Shown in pieces: positions 55,937-64,000 of a DNA stretch of 64,000 nucleotides (position 1 is its first letter; every line of letters begins with the position of its first letter). The notes under the pieces are model-generated. The model saw only the letters and a program-made list of their open reading frames with translations. It was not told where the DNA came from and made no database searches. A program made the position numbers and the translations under genes. The stretch is from Rugalucina vietnamica (Eukaryota > Mollusca > Bivalvia > Lucinida > Lucinidae), in NCBI GenBank assembly GCA_964017185.1, contig OZ024872.1, positions 38,570,188-38,634,187 on the forward strand, read 5' to 3'.

Positions 55937-56871
55937 GCCTTGAAGTTAACAAATAACAGATTTAAAATCTGTGTTAGTCTAACGGGATTTAAACTACAAT
56001 GTCATTAAGTGTGCTTCTTTGTTATACACCACGACTCACCTTTATGCATTGAATTGCTCCTCCAATACACATGAGCTGCAGGAAAATTGGACTAGCTGTT
56101 TTTATTACCTGAAATGAAAGTTAATAAAATTGACTGTAAAAAACGTTATTTTGACATTTATTTCTATCATTCTGGGTCATGCTTTTCTACATTAAGTTGG
56201 CTTAAAATTCATGAACTCCATAATTAAAATGACATCAATTTTCTGCAGCATAAAACAATTTGAAAGTACCACCAGAGCTACATTAGCTAATGACAGTCTT
56301 AAGTAATCGAGTTGCAAAGACATTTATGCAACAGGTAAGTGAACTGGGTCTTTAATCTGCCATCAGAGTTTTATGCAACAGGGCACAGAAACATCTACTG
56401 TAGATGTCCCACATACATTTCTGGAAACTTTTGGGTTGAAAACCCTACATACGTCTTACGTCAAATCAAGATGTTTGCTTTTCAAAATCAAAATGAAAAG
56501 GTAAAAGTAGGCAATGAAGAATTTCTAATATTAACTGCCAATGACCTTACCATCTCTGATCGGTACATAAAAGCCAGCGCTGCCACACATGCTATTGCCA
56601 CTATAGTAAATGCCACCATTATTGTTAGAAAGATCATCAGAGCTTCGTTACGCTTGAATAAGCACGGTGATCTGTCCACGCATTCGTCACAACCAGGCGC
56701 ACATTGCTCACACTGGAACATTTTGCCAGTAATCTCTAGTCCATCTCGATAGAACTTTTCTATTTCTGCGCCTGAGAAGTGGGTCCCCTCTGAGTGGGGG
56801 TAGTAATATCCTTTCTCGCACAGGCAGTTGTAAGCACCAGTTACAAATCCCAGGCCAGCTACCGGGGAACA
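49783..56871 (-). CDS. Class C orphan GPCR related to GPR158/GPR179 (5' exons missing)
   Basis: Seven exons chain in frame on the minus strand with GT/AG borders: 56871-56551, 56108-56040, 55637-55528, 55140-54926, 54159-54021, 50913-50808 and 50016-49783. They encode 397 residues to the stop. The first is an EGF-like/Cys-rich juxtamembrane part (CSPVAGLGF, YNCLCEKGYY, CEQCAPGCDECVDRSPC) and TM1. TM2 follows in VIKTASPIFLQLM, and TM3 in CVLRLWPMHLGFILMYG with KTWRISVIF. ECL2 has its Cys in YTCDFGPWEY. TM5 contains YGVYLCFTVRKAPAHFNESR, close to the GPR158 block GVYLCYAVR. TM6 is next, then TM7 VTFTLTLIFAPKFYALYKR. The tail is short, about 70 residues, ending ALQTDQ; GPR158 has a much longer one. 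The extracellular Cache-like exons and start lie upstream of 56871 and were not found. Membrane receptor; ligand unknown. Confidence 0.85.
50115..50475 (+). repeat. Family C repeat (last GPCR intron)
   Basis: CATTGCAGAAGCTGAGGGTG, GATCGTTCCAAGGCGATACT, TTTGCACCTTATGTGCG, GGGGAATAGCTGCTCACTCG and GCGCCATTTCCTTATCATTG follow in the same order as at 36867-37233. Confidence 0.75.
51005..51250 (-). pseudogene. Two decayed copies of the TM7-encoding GPCR exon
   Basis: About 51005-51080 and 51125-51245 each repeat the exon at 50808-50913 with its flanks. Minus-strand reading gives SFVEAAIGPNLVLLLSC then a stop in the first, and EATIEHNLVL then TAG in the second. Neither keeps a clean acceptor. The tandem period is roughly 150-200 bp. 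They are dead exon duplicates, not alternative exons. Confidence 0.82.
51449..52645. repeat. Long inverted repeat in the GPCR intron
   Basis: Arms 51449-51775 and about 52315-52645 are inverted copies, each about 300 bp with few mismatches. Matched words include CCCTGCAATGTCGCAAAATA, CGCACCCTGCATTGCATGGC, GTCTGGCCTGGATGAAACTT and TTGATCGTGAGCAGTCCGAT. The spacer is about 540 bp and unlike either arm. It carries no ORF; an intronic transcript could fold into a long hairpin. Confidence 0.85.
52650..53495. other. GPCR intron sequence, nothing recognised
   Basis: A short GAT/GTT-rich stretch at 52780-52815. No exon with GPCR resemblance. Confidence 0.35.
53500..53990. mobile_element. Two adjoining MITE family B copies (B12)
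   Basis: A truncated copy (53500-53685) reads into a second, full copy (about 53680-53985). The junction is GCCTCGCGATAAAAGCGGGG and the two share the CATCAGGAAAACATGTCCGTG end. The second copy has one palindrome arm duplicated with a 34-bp period (53784-53816 and 53818-53850) before the complete palindrome GATCGTGGGTACACG ... CGTGTACCCACGATC. The intact palindrome is perfect except for its centre. Confidence 0.85.
54498..54616 (-). repeat. tRNA-derived SINE (family 2)
   Basis: On the minus strand box A is TGACGCAGTGG and box B lies in CCTGGGTGCGATACC. The tail GTCCTTGAGCAAGACACTTT is a motif shared by many marine-animal SINEs, followed by TAAAAAATAAAAATAAAAA. It sits in the intron before the TM5 exon. 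Confidence 0.75.
54643..54810 (-). mobile_element. MITE family B copy B13 (degenerate)
   Basis: CAGGAAAACATTTCCATGAA, CGTATACCCCTTAAACCCCAC, AAACTGGGGTAGGCATTTTC and AAACATAGATTG. The palindrome has been lost. Confidence 0.6.
54811..54866. repeat. T-rich (TTTATT)n tract
   Basis: Imperfect TTTATT/TTCATT repeats between the degenerate MITE and the exon at 54926. Confidence 0.6.
55883..55934. repeat. (TG)n microsatellite
   Basis: About 25 uninterrupted TG units in a GPCR intron. Confidence 0.95.
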
Positions 56872-57735
56872 CTGGAATACAGAAAGGGATTCAGAATAAA
56901 AAACGATGTTTTTTCTTTTCTTTTCTTTTCACAAAGGGGCACAGCGAAAGAAATGCTACACATAATTAGGCGAGACGCTAGATTCTGTATCTACCGTATT
57001 TAACGAAATCGCACAACACCCTCCACATACTTTGTTTGCAGTATGCAATTGGTCAATTGGTCATCCTAGATGAGTTCTAGGCACGTTGTCGCCCCGGCAA
57101 GTGGTGCACAATATTTCTGTAGCTCGTTACATAAGTTACATGTTCAAAATATATTTGTACCAACAAAATAGCGATACCTACTATGCTCCACCCACTTTAA
57201 TCATGCAACAACACTAACTACATCACGTACTAGAACAATTTAACGGGTATATGCTTTATGATCTTTAAAAGTTGAAATTAGACATTATACGGTGTTACAA
57301 ACGTTACTTCTACATCTATGGCGTGAAAATAGGGGTTTGGGTTAAAAAAACGTTTTTGTTTTTAGCATTTCTTTCTTCATATTCCAAAAACGATCGGTCT
57401 TTTCTTACTGACCAATAGTTCAACTTGGCTATTACACAAAATCATATATTTATATTAAATATTAAATTTATTTTATTTAAATAATTTAACATTTCCTAAG
57501 GGTACCGCCGTATGCTGTAACATTTGAAAAGTAGTCGTTTCAACAAAAATATCAAAATGAATAACTGTTATATGTTTGTGTAAATTATTTAGTTCTATTT
57601 TACACACCCTATGATAAATACATGTTTAGTATGCTAAAATACACAGCCTGTTAGTATGCTCATGGTAACGTTTGTAACACCCTAATGTTCAAACATGGGT
57701 AGATTTCATTTTGGTGATTATAAATGTATATATAG
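56872..57735. other. Upstream GPCR intron, no exon recognised
   Basis: The acceptor of the first visible exon ends at 56872. TTTCTTTTCTTTTC runs precede it. No Cache-domain-like exon could be read on the minus strand. Confidence 0.35.
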
Positions 57736-57932
57736 TGAGCCGCTTCATGCGAAAACAAGATTCTTCCTATATGAAAACAAAGATGGAGTTACTGCACAGC
57801 TGATCAGCACACTTGTTTACTCTACACAGATAATTCAAAATTCTTCTTAAATCCGAACTTTCAAGCGTCTAAATTCTGTGACTGTGTAGAAGGAATATTG
57901 TCGGAAGAGGGTTTTTCGCGCGCTGCGGCTCA
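57736..57932 (+). mobile_element. MITE family A copy A11 (palindrome half lost)
   Basis: TGAGCCGCTTCATGCGAAAA to GCGCGCTGCGGCTCA. Only one palindrome arm remains (GTTACTGCACAGCTGATCAG), of the TGTG subtype. Confidence 0.7.
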
Positions 57933-58083
57933 CGTGAAAGTGGTCTCACATAATTATCTGCAAAGGTTTTCGCACAGTAAGGTGTTTGGAATATGTTAAC
58001 CCATTGGTGACTTGTCAGTATGCTTATGGTAACGTATGTAACACCTTTTTCATATAGGGCACCGTAAGGTATATATTACGAGT

Positions 58084-58180
58084 TGGTGACCCATCGTTTA
58101 AGCGTCTGCTCCTGATTGCGAGTTTGTGTTGTTCGACCTTTTCGGTGCCATGTTGTGTCCTTGAACAAGATCCACGATCC
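58084..58180 (+). repeat. Degenerate tRNA-derived SINE (family 2-like)
   Basis: GTTGGTGACCCATCGTTTAAG head, GTTGTTCGACC near the box B place, then GTGTCCTTGAACAAGA, which matches the tail motif of the SINE at 54498. Confidence 0.45.
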
Positions 58181-59159
58181 ACGATGAATATTTCACATGT
58201 GCGAACTTAATGACTTAGGAAGACAAAGACTTCGCAAATATCACACTGACAGTTGCATCCAACTAGATGCGGATATTATCCTCAAACTCCTGGACCCACT
58301 TATTTTATACTATATGTGGTATTTCTTACAGCTTGTGTGCGCCTTTCGAAACTATTGATTTGACGGAGTGTTTGATATATACCTGTAGAGTAAATCTATC
58401 AGATCGGATGATTGAAAATCGGATTGAATCTAGCCCTGCGACACCAGTTCCCTGGGAGTGGCAAAATCCAATGTAAAGCAGTAATAACACAAAATGTTAA
58501 TTTCTTGAGGGCCCTCGGTGTGACATCCGAACATAGAACAGAATGTCCAAACAACGTGTATGCGTTTTTACACGAAAATGCTTTCTTGCCAGGGATGACG
58601 TAACTGCACTTTAGACAATGAAGACACAGATACGCGAATTTTCATAACAACCACGATGCTTCTGACGGTACAATCATCTGAATCAGATGTCTTGGTTTTA
58701 TGCTGCTGTCTATTCTAACCAAATGATTGCAGTACATTATGGTTCCACTCTGGAAATCATGAAAAAGCACGATACTAGCAGTCTGTCGTTTTAAGCAAGC
58801 CTTGATGTCCTGGTGAGACTCTCGACCATTCCATATCTTCAAGAAAATAGAAGTTTTTTTAAATAAGGCAGTTTAGGTGAGACTCCACACAATGGCATTG
58901 ATAAAACGAAAGCTTGGAATGTTGCTGAGAAAAGCGATCAATCACAAACTACCTTGTGCAAACAGACGATAACACTCCCCACAGCACATAAGAAGGTGTA
59001 CGAAAAACCATTTGCCGATTCTGTTCATCTGCTGGTTCAATTGTAAATAGTGTCCGTCACTTGTTCTGTTGCCATTAGCGCTACACAAATGAAAATGTAC
59101 CACCAAAGCATGATCGTTTGATGACACACTTATAACGTGAAAACTTCAAAAAACATGTT
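58181..59159. other. Gene-free stretch with weak exon-like frames
   Basis: Minus-strand frames at 58642-58842 and 58953-59080 look protein-like and have possible AG/GT borders, but their phases cannot be linked to each other or to the GPCR exons. Not annotated as coding. Confidence 0.35.
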
Positions 59160-59204
59160 TTCAGCCTTAGCAGGCTCATCGGGTCCTTAAGAAATAAATG
59201 GGCT

Positions 59205-59290
59205 TCTTTTGCCTTCAGGCATAGCTTATACGCTACTTACTGACCATCTTATTACTGGTTAACCGCTCAGGTGTGAGCCTGACCAGGAAA
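59205..59290. repeat. Inverted relative of 61365-61440
   Basis: TTACTGACCATCTTATTACTGG and TTAACCGCTCAGGTGTGAGC are the reverse complement, diverged, of the repeat at 61365-61440. Confidence 0.6.
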
Positions 59291-59354
59291 AGTGTTTTAA
59301 AATCAAACCATCCATACGTACATGTATAAGCCGTCGTGGCTTACAGTACAGTCC

Positions 59355-59580
59355 AGGGGGATTTTCACCAGCCCGCCCACCCCTGCGGAGAGGGGGCTGC
59401 AAGAAAAAGGATTAAAATTTTAATATCCACCGCGGAAACGCCTTAGTCGGCGGGATTGCGGAGTTTCCGCGGCGGGGTAAGGAAGTAGAAATTTTATCGT
59501 CCGCGCTTACCTGTATTTTTTGTCTCTAACTTTCCACCGCGGACCCGCGGTGGAATGAGGCTGAATAAGGAAAGTGGGCG
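59355..59580. repeat. CG-rich palindrome-containing repeat
   Basis: A CG-rich island in AT-rich DNA with inverted words: ATCCACCGCGGAAACGCC and GGAGTTTCCGCGGCGGGG, then TTTCCACCGCGGACCCGCGGTGGAA (a palindrome around ACC). No gene. Confidence 0.55.
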
Positions 59581-59774
59581 GGGCTTGCATACTTGTACTT
59601 AGACCCGAGTTTAAATCTAATTCGATTATTATTTTTGTTTCATGTATCTTAAAAATACATGTTTTACGATCATAAAGTGTAAATGCATTTCTGTCACGAA
59701 AATCCCAGATTCTGCATGGTTGTAGAATCACTTCAGTGATTAAGATATGGTACGACGCACACACACCTAAAGGC

Positions 59775-59780
<6 letters not shown>

Positions 59781-59812
<32 letters not shown>
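59781..59812. repeat. (AG)n microsatellite
   Basis: About sixteen AG units. Confidence 0.95.
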
Positions 59813-59815
<3 letters not shown>

Positions 59816-60008
59816 AAAATCTTATTTTCATGTGACAATAATAGACACAAGGTTAACATAGGTAAAAGCTTACGTTGAATTTTTTTTTTTTTTTTTTTTC
59901 ATGGAAACACTTTCTTACACAAAGTATATATACTACATACTGGTACACAATATAGAAATATTATTTTTATAAACCGATGATTTTAATTGTTATCTGAAGC
60001 TACTGATA

Positions 60009-60244
60009 TGAGCCGTGTCATGAGAAAACCAAAACTGTGCATATACAAAAACAAAGGCGCAGATCAGCTTTGCAGTTACTGCAAAGCTGATCAATCCCTA
60101 TGTTTTCGCTTAACAGATAGTACAATTCCTCTACTTTCTAAATCCGAAATTTCCAGTCTCTAGCCTGCTTCTGTGACTGTACAGCTCGGTTTGTGTCGAA
60201 TCTGTTCTGAAACCACATTGTTGGTTTTCTGATGATGTGGCTCG
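60009..60244 (+). mobile_element. MITE family A copy A12
   Basis: TGAGCCGTGTCATGAGAAAA to TTTCTGATGATGTGGCTC. The centre reads CAGCTTTGCAGTTACTGCAAAGCTG: the usual TTCG/CGAA is TTTG/CAAA on both arms. Confidence 0.8.
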
Positions 60245-60566
60245 AAGGCTTGAGTTTACTGTCAAATGAAAATAAAAAAAAAGATTTTACAACACTTCTT
60301 AAATCACCATTTACAATTAAAAGGAAACATACAAAGACACATTTTATTTGCATATGTGAACAAGAAAAACTATAACATGTGTTACATGTTATAGACGGCG
60401 TTGTTTTTTGGTTTAATGCTGGTATTGAATGGTCAGTGTTGAATGATTATCAGAGTAGGGTTTCCAATTACCAAATATGTATTTTGAATGAAAGAATAAG
60501 AGCTGTTGCAGGGCAGCGTAGCTCGCCTGGCGTGTGCTTTGCCACTATATCTATTCAATTCTATGA

Positions 60567-61110
60567 CCCATGACCTTGACCTGAAGATCACAGGTGGGTC
60601 GTGATGGTACAGCCTAAAACTTCAGACCAATATCTACCAACATGCATAGAATTACTTAAATTCATCTACATATTCAGGAGATATGGATTTATGAGTACTT
60701 AAACCAAAAACAATAACACAAGATTTCTAAGTACATGACCTTGACCTCGAAGACACCCAGGTGGGTCGTGATGGTACAGCATTTAACTTCTGACCAATAT
60801 CTACCAACATGCAAAGTATAAACTTCATCCATCTTCACATTCAAGAGATACAGACTAATAAAAACTTTAAGCAGAAACTTGAACACAAAATTTATAAGTA
60901 CGTGACCTTGACCTCAAGGTCACCCAGGTGGGCCATGATGGTACAGAATAAAGCTTCAGACGAATATCTACCAATATGCAAAGTATCAACTTGATCCATG
61001 AGAAGTTTTAAGAGATATAGACTTATAAAAACTTTAACATTAGAGCTGCGCGAACGCCAACACGAGCGCCAACGCCAAAGTGACTGAAATAGCTCTTCCT
61101 GTACTTTAGT
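60567..61110 (+). repeat. About 167-bp tandem repeat with TGACCTTGACCT heads
   Basis: Three units start near 60567, 60736 and 60902. Each begins TGACCTTGACCT, then AGGTGGGYCRTGATGGTACAG, CAATATCTACCAAYATGCA and GAGATAT. The last is followed by GCGAACGCCAACACGAGC and AATAGCTCTTCCTGTAC, a repeat end reminiscent of common bivalve repeats. No ORF. Confidence 0.8.
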
Positions 61111-61364
61111 ATACGCGAGTAATAAATAGGGAATGTTTGATTGGTTTTCTAGTATGATTTTGTCAAAATGATCTTTTGTTTAAAGTGTTGTTTTATATCC
61201 AAGTCAGCAAACTTTGTCATGTTGGAGCATTGCCTCTATTTTATAAGACCTGTACACATGAGTGGGTGCTAAGACATGCAAATTGAGTTTTACAATATAA
61301 TAAGCCAATATATAATTAGGGTTTGTATGTGTAGATTATTTGACTATACCACTTCTCCATGACA

Positions 61365-61440
61365 GGCTCACATTTTCCAAGCGGTTAACTAGTTACCAGG
61401 TGGTCAGTCAGTAAAAAGCTTTGCCTAAATGCACAAGCAC
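61365..61440. repeat. Inverted relative of 59205-59290
   Basis: CAGGCTCACATTTTCCAAGC, GGTTAACTAGTTACCAGGTGG and TTTGCCTAAATG mirror the repeat at 59205-59290. Confidence 0.6.
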
Positions 61441-61454
61441 CTAAGGCCACATTT

Positions 61455-61850
61455 AAAATTATTTCTGTTTGCCCTCTCCCTACCCTGTCTAGAAAAGTTG
61501 GGTAGGTAGGTAGGCTTTTTTTTTTTTTTTTTATGAACTCCTGTATTATGCGTTATTTTTGGTCAAAAGAATTAGCTACAATTTTGTCAAAGTTACTTAC
61601 AATTACAGTTGCATTTTATGTTTTGTAGTGCTTGCACATAAAAACAAAATATTGAATTGGTGAGGAGGGTCATGGTTTAAATGAAAACACATTATTTTCT
61701 AGGGAAAACAATTTATCTTCTGACAGAAACATATATATATATATAAAAAAAAAAAAAAAAAAAATCTTGTAAAAGGGCAATAAAATTTTTTGAGTAGGCC
61801 CCATTTTTGGTGAGTAGGTAGGGAGAGGGCAAACAAACAAATTTTTATTT
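61455..61850. mobile_element. Short TIR element (MITE)
   Basis: GTTTGCCCTCTCCCTACC on the left and GGTAGGGAGAGGGCAAAC on the right are perfect inverted repeats. A second inverted pair just inside is GTAGGTAGGCTTTTTTTT. Poly-T and poly-A tracts lie internally (61518-61533, 61745-61763). No ORF. Confidence 0.75.
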
Positions 61851-64000
61851 TTGGCCTAATCTCTTTCTCATACTTCAATGGATGGGGCCAAAGTAATTTT
61901 GGAGTTAAAATGCAAAGCAGCACAAATAATATAATTTATGTTTTATTCTACTGTAACATGCAATTGACTTGTATACTGAACAAGTGCTACATACGTTTTA
62001 ACAGGTGAGTGGTCAGAAAAATGACTAATTCATTTTTGTAGAATGTGAATCCGAACTTGACAAATGTAACAAAAGAAACCGCTTGTCCTAGGATCCAACT
62101 TTATGTGAATTCATGAACTCATTTTTGGTGAATTCTGTTGAACAAGGCCTTTTTGTGACCGCCTACATTTTAAAATGCATGTAGCACAGCTTCTTCTACT
62201 TTGACGGGAACGAATGAGGATGCAGGTTAATGCTAAAGAATACAGGTAGACCAAGAGCTCACCTGTCAGTGAGAGTCAGGAAATACAGTCACTTTTCAAA
62301 ACTAAAGTAGAAGGGTTTTTTGCATTATATGGGCATGGTGGCCATCTTGGTCATGCAACCTTGATTTTATATACACATTGATTGTCTCTTTCTATAAATG
62401 CTTCATATAAATTTGGCTTTGTAAATTGTTTGGTCAAGAAGTTTCAGAATAAACACATTTACATGTTCGTTTCATAAGTTTAATATGAATGATCTGAACA
62501 CTTTAGATTTCTATCAATTTATAAATAGATGATAACACATTAAAGATGAAAAGCGAAATAGTATAACTTCTGTGACACAAATATCAACTTAAACATTGAT
62601 TTCTCACACTACAGGGAAGTTTGAACACATTACAATGACAGAACATCCAGTAGACTACACCTTATGATAATATTTGGTCTACCCTATTTACAGTCAAGGT
62701 TATCGAAGCTTGAAATCTTGCATCTTACAAGACTGCCTTACATTGTTTGGACTGCCTTTTCGCCATTTTGTGTGCAAGTACCTTTTCGAGCAGCTTCCTT
62801 GGGATCAAATATTTACATGCAACTGTTCGACCAGTGTTATAGTAAACACAGCCGATTTTATGTATCATTATGTATCAAAGGCTGACTGATTGTATAATAT
62901 GGTGTACCACGGCTAGTAGGGTGCAATATTTCAAGCTTCAATCTGCTTGAATATATACAGGGTATACCAAATTAGGCGTAGTGTACTGGTTGATTTGTCA
63001 ATTTAACAATATTATCTGTTAAAGATTCAACTTTTGTTGAAGTGTGTGAAACCAATGTTAATCCCAGAAGTTATGATATTTTGCTTGTCATTTTAGTGTA
63101 TTACTATTTATAAATAAATTGAGCAAAATCAAAAATGTTATCAGCGCATATTTTTATCATGTATTTAACAAAATAACGAAATCCGTTCAAGTCCTCAAAC
63201 ACTACAGGTAAATCAAATTTGGCTGAGTTTCAAGAACGTGTAGTGCTATGCCATTACTTATGAAACAAATGGCATAGTGCTAAACTTGAAACGAACCTGT
63301 ATATTGCCCCAGGGCGGGGGCAGATGAACCCCTGTAGTTTTATTCGTTGTTTTTTTTTGTTGTTGTTGTTGTTTGGGAATCATTAATATTCAGACCTACT
63401 GCCCATTTCCTGCATTTTTTCCTTTAAATGACATTTTAACAGTTTTCCTTATTCAAATAGGGGACCTAAGTTGTCCTTGACATAAATTAAGCCAAGGTCA
63501 ACTCAGAGTCATGATTTATATATACATTGAAGTACTTAGTCTTTAGTCATCAATGCTTCATGCCAAATTTCGTTGAAATCGGTCTACCCGCTCCAGTAGT
63601 TAAATAACTTTTTCATGCTCAGATCAGCAGAGACTAAAATTTATCCTGCTCATAAAATGTTAAAATGCCAATTCTTGGCATTTTAACATTTATAAACAAG
63701 ATTAATTACAAGTTTTGATATTCTAAGCCTGGAATTTCAATTTATTTTGATTATTTCAGTATTTATAAGCACTTTAATAAATTTCATATTCAGTTGAGCA
63801 TGAAAAAAGTTTTACAACCTCAGAACCAGGGAGCCAAAATTCACATTATGTTTGTGGTGCCATAATATCATTCCAGCAATAATCCAGTGATGCAGATTCT
63901 GTCTGGCACTCAACCTGAAATGTAATTTCATACATGTTAATAAGAAAACACGACACATTGGCATTACATACATTTTACCTCACAAACTAGAATACCTTTG
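61851..64000. other. Gene-free right end of window
   Basis: No supported gene. Small hairpins are at 63229-63292 (GTAGTGCTATGCCATT / AATGGCATAGTGCTA) and 63655-63689 (ATGTTAAAATGCCAA / TTGGCATTTTAACAT). Overlapping short frames at 62664-62889 show no domain. Confidence 0.4.

Noticed and set aside
58642-58842. Protein-like minus-strand frame (reads LFHDFQSGTIMYCNHL)
   Set aside because: No consistent splice phase with adjacent candidates and no family I can name.
58953-59080. Possible upstream GPCR exon on the minus strand (reads ANGNRTSDGHYLQLNQQMN) with AG and GT borders
   Set aside because: The donor phase does not link to the first firm exon at 56871 or to the neighbouring frame at 58642-58842, and no Cache-domain motif is clear. 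It could be real but needs transcript evidence.
63846-63914. Possible last exon of a gene beyond the right edge, minus strand (VECQTESASLDYCWNDIMAPQT then stop after a TTTCAG acceptor)
   Set aside because: Only 23 codons, with no partner exon in the window; an acceptor-like AG plus short open frame arises often by chance.

Overview
The window looks like nuclear DNA of a marine mollusc, most probably a bivalve. The evidence is AT-rich DNA with intron-containing animal genes, an animal-type 7SL (SRP) RNA gene, frequent TACATGTA-like words, several tRNA-derived SINEs, and very dense short inverted-repeat elements. The species call is inference; no search was run.

Layout. 1-2.26 kb is a tandem array of a bivalve-type repeat full of AGGTCA half sites. 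About 3.5-10.3 kb is a large fold-back (long inverted repeat) structure with a younger TIR element nested in its right arm. 10.3-18.7 kb is gene-poor: microsatellites, MITEs and one 7SL RNA gene (16.62-16.92 kb). 18.76-22.40 kb (+) holds four exons of a calmodulin/troponin C-like EF-hand gene whose introns are packed with MITEs and one relic exon. 23.8-28.9 kb (-) is a tandem cluster of intronless ARF-like GTPases: two intact genes, two pseudogenes and one extra 5' fragment. In every copy where the G3 site is readable, the catalytic glutamine of ARF proteins is replaced. 30.70-32.46 kb (+) is an intronless kyphoscoliosis-peptidase-like transglutaminase-core protein with an acylation-type N terminus. 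35.1-41.6 kb (+) has two tandem two-exon genes of the ureidoglycolate lyase (AllA) fold, and 43.4-47.6 kb (+) has two tandem PhyH-type Fe(II)/2-oxoglutarate dioxygenases. The four genes share one strand and form a possible metabolic cluster. 49.78-56.87 kb (-) holds seven exons of an orphan class C GPCR related to GPR158/GPR179, including two dead copies of its TM7 exon. 57-64 kb is repeat-rich and has no gene I can support; the 5' exons of the GPCR must lie there or beyond the window.

The most abundant structure is two families of about 200-290 bp non-autonomous elements, here called A and B, each built around a long, nearly perfect palindrome. Between copies the palindrome sequence changes on both arms together, so pairing is kept. 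Both families sit in introns, next to splice sites, just after stop codons and inside a pseudogene. The genes otherwise look functionally unrelated, except for the GTPase cluster and the AllA-like/PhyH-like cluster.
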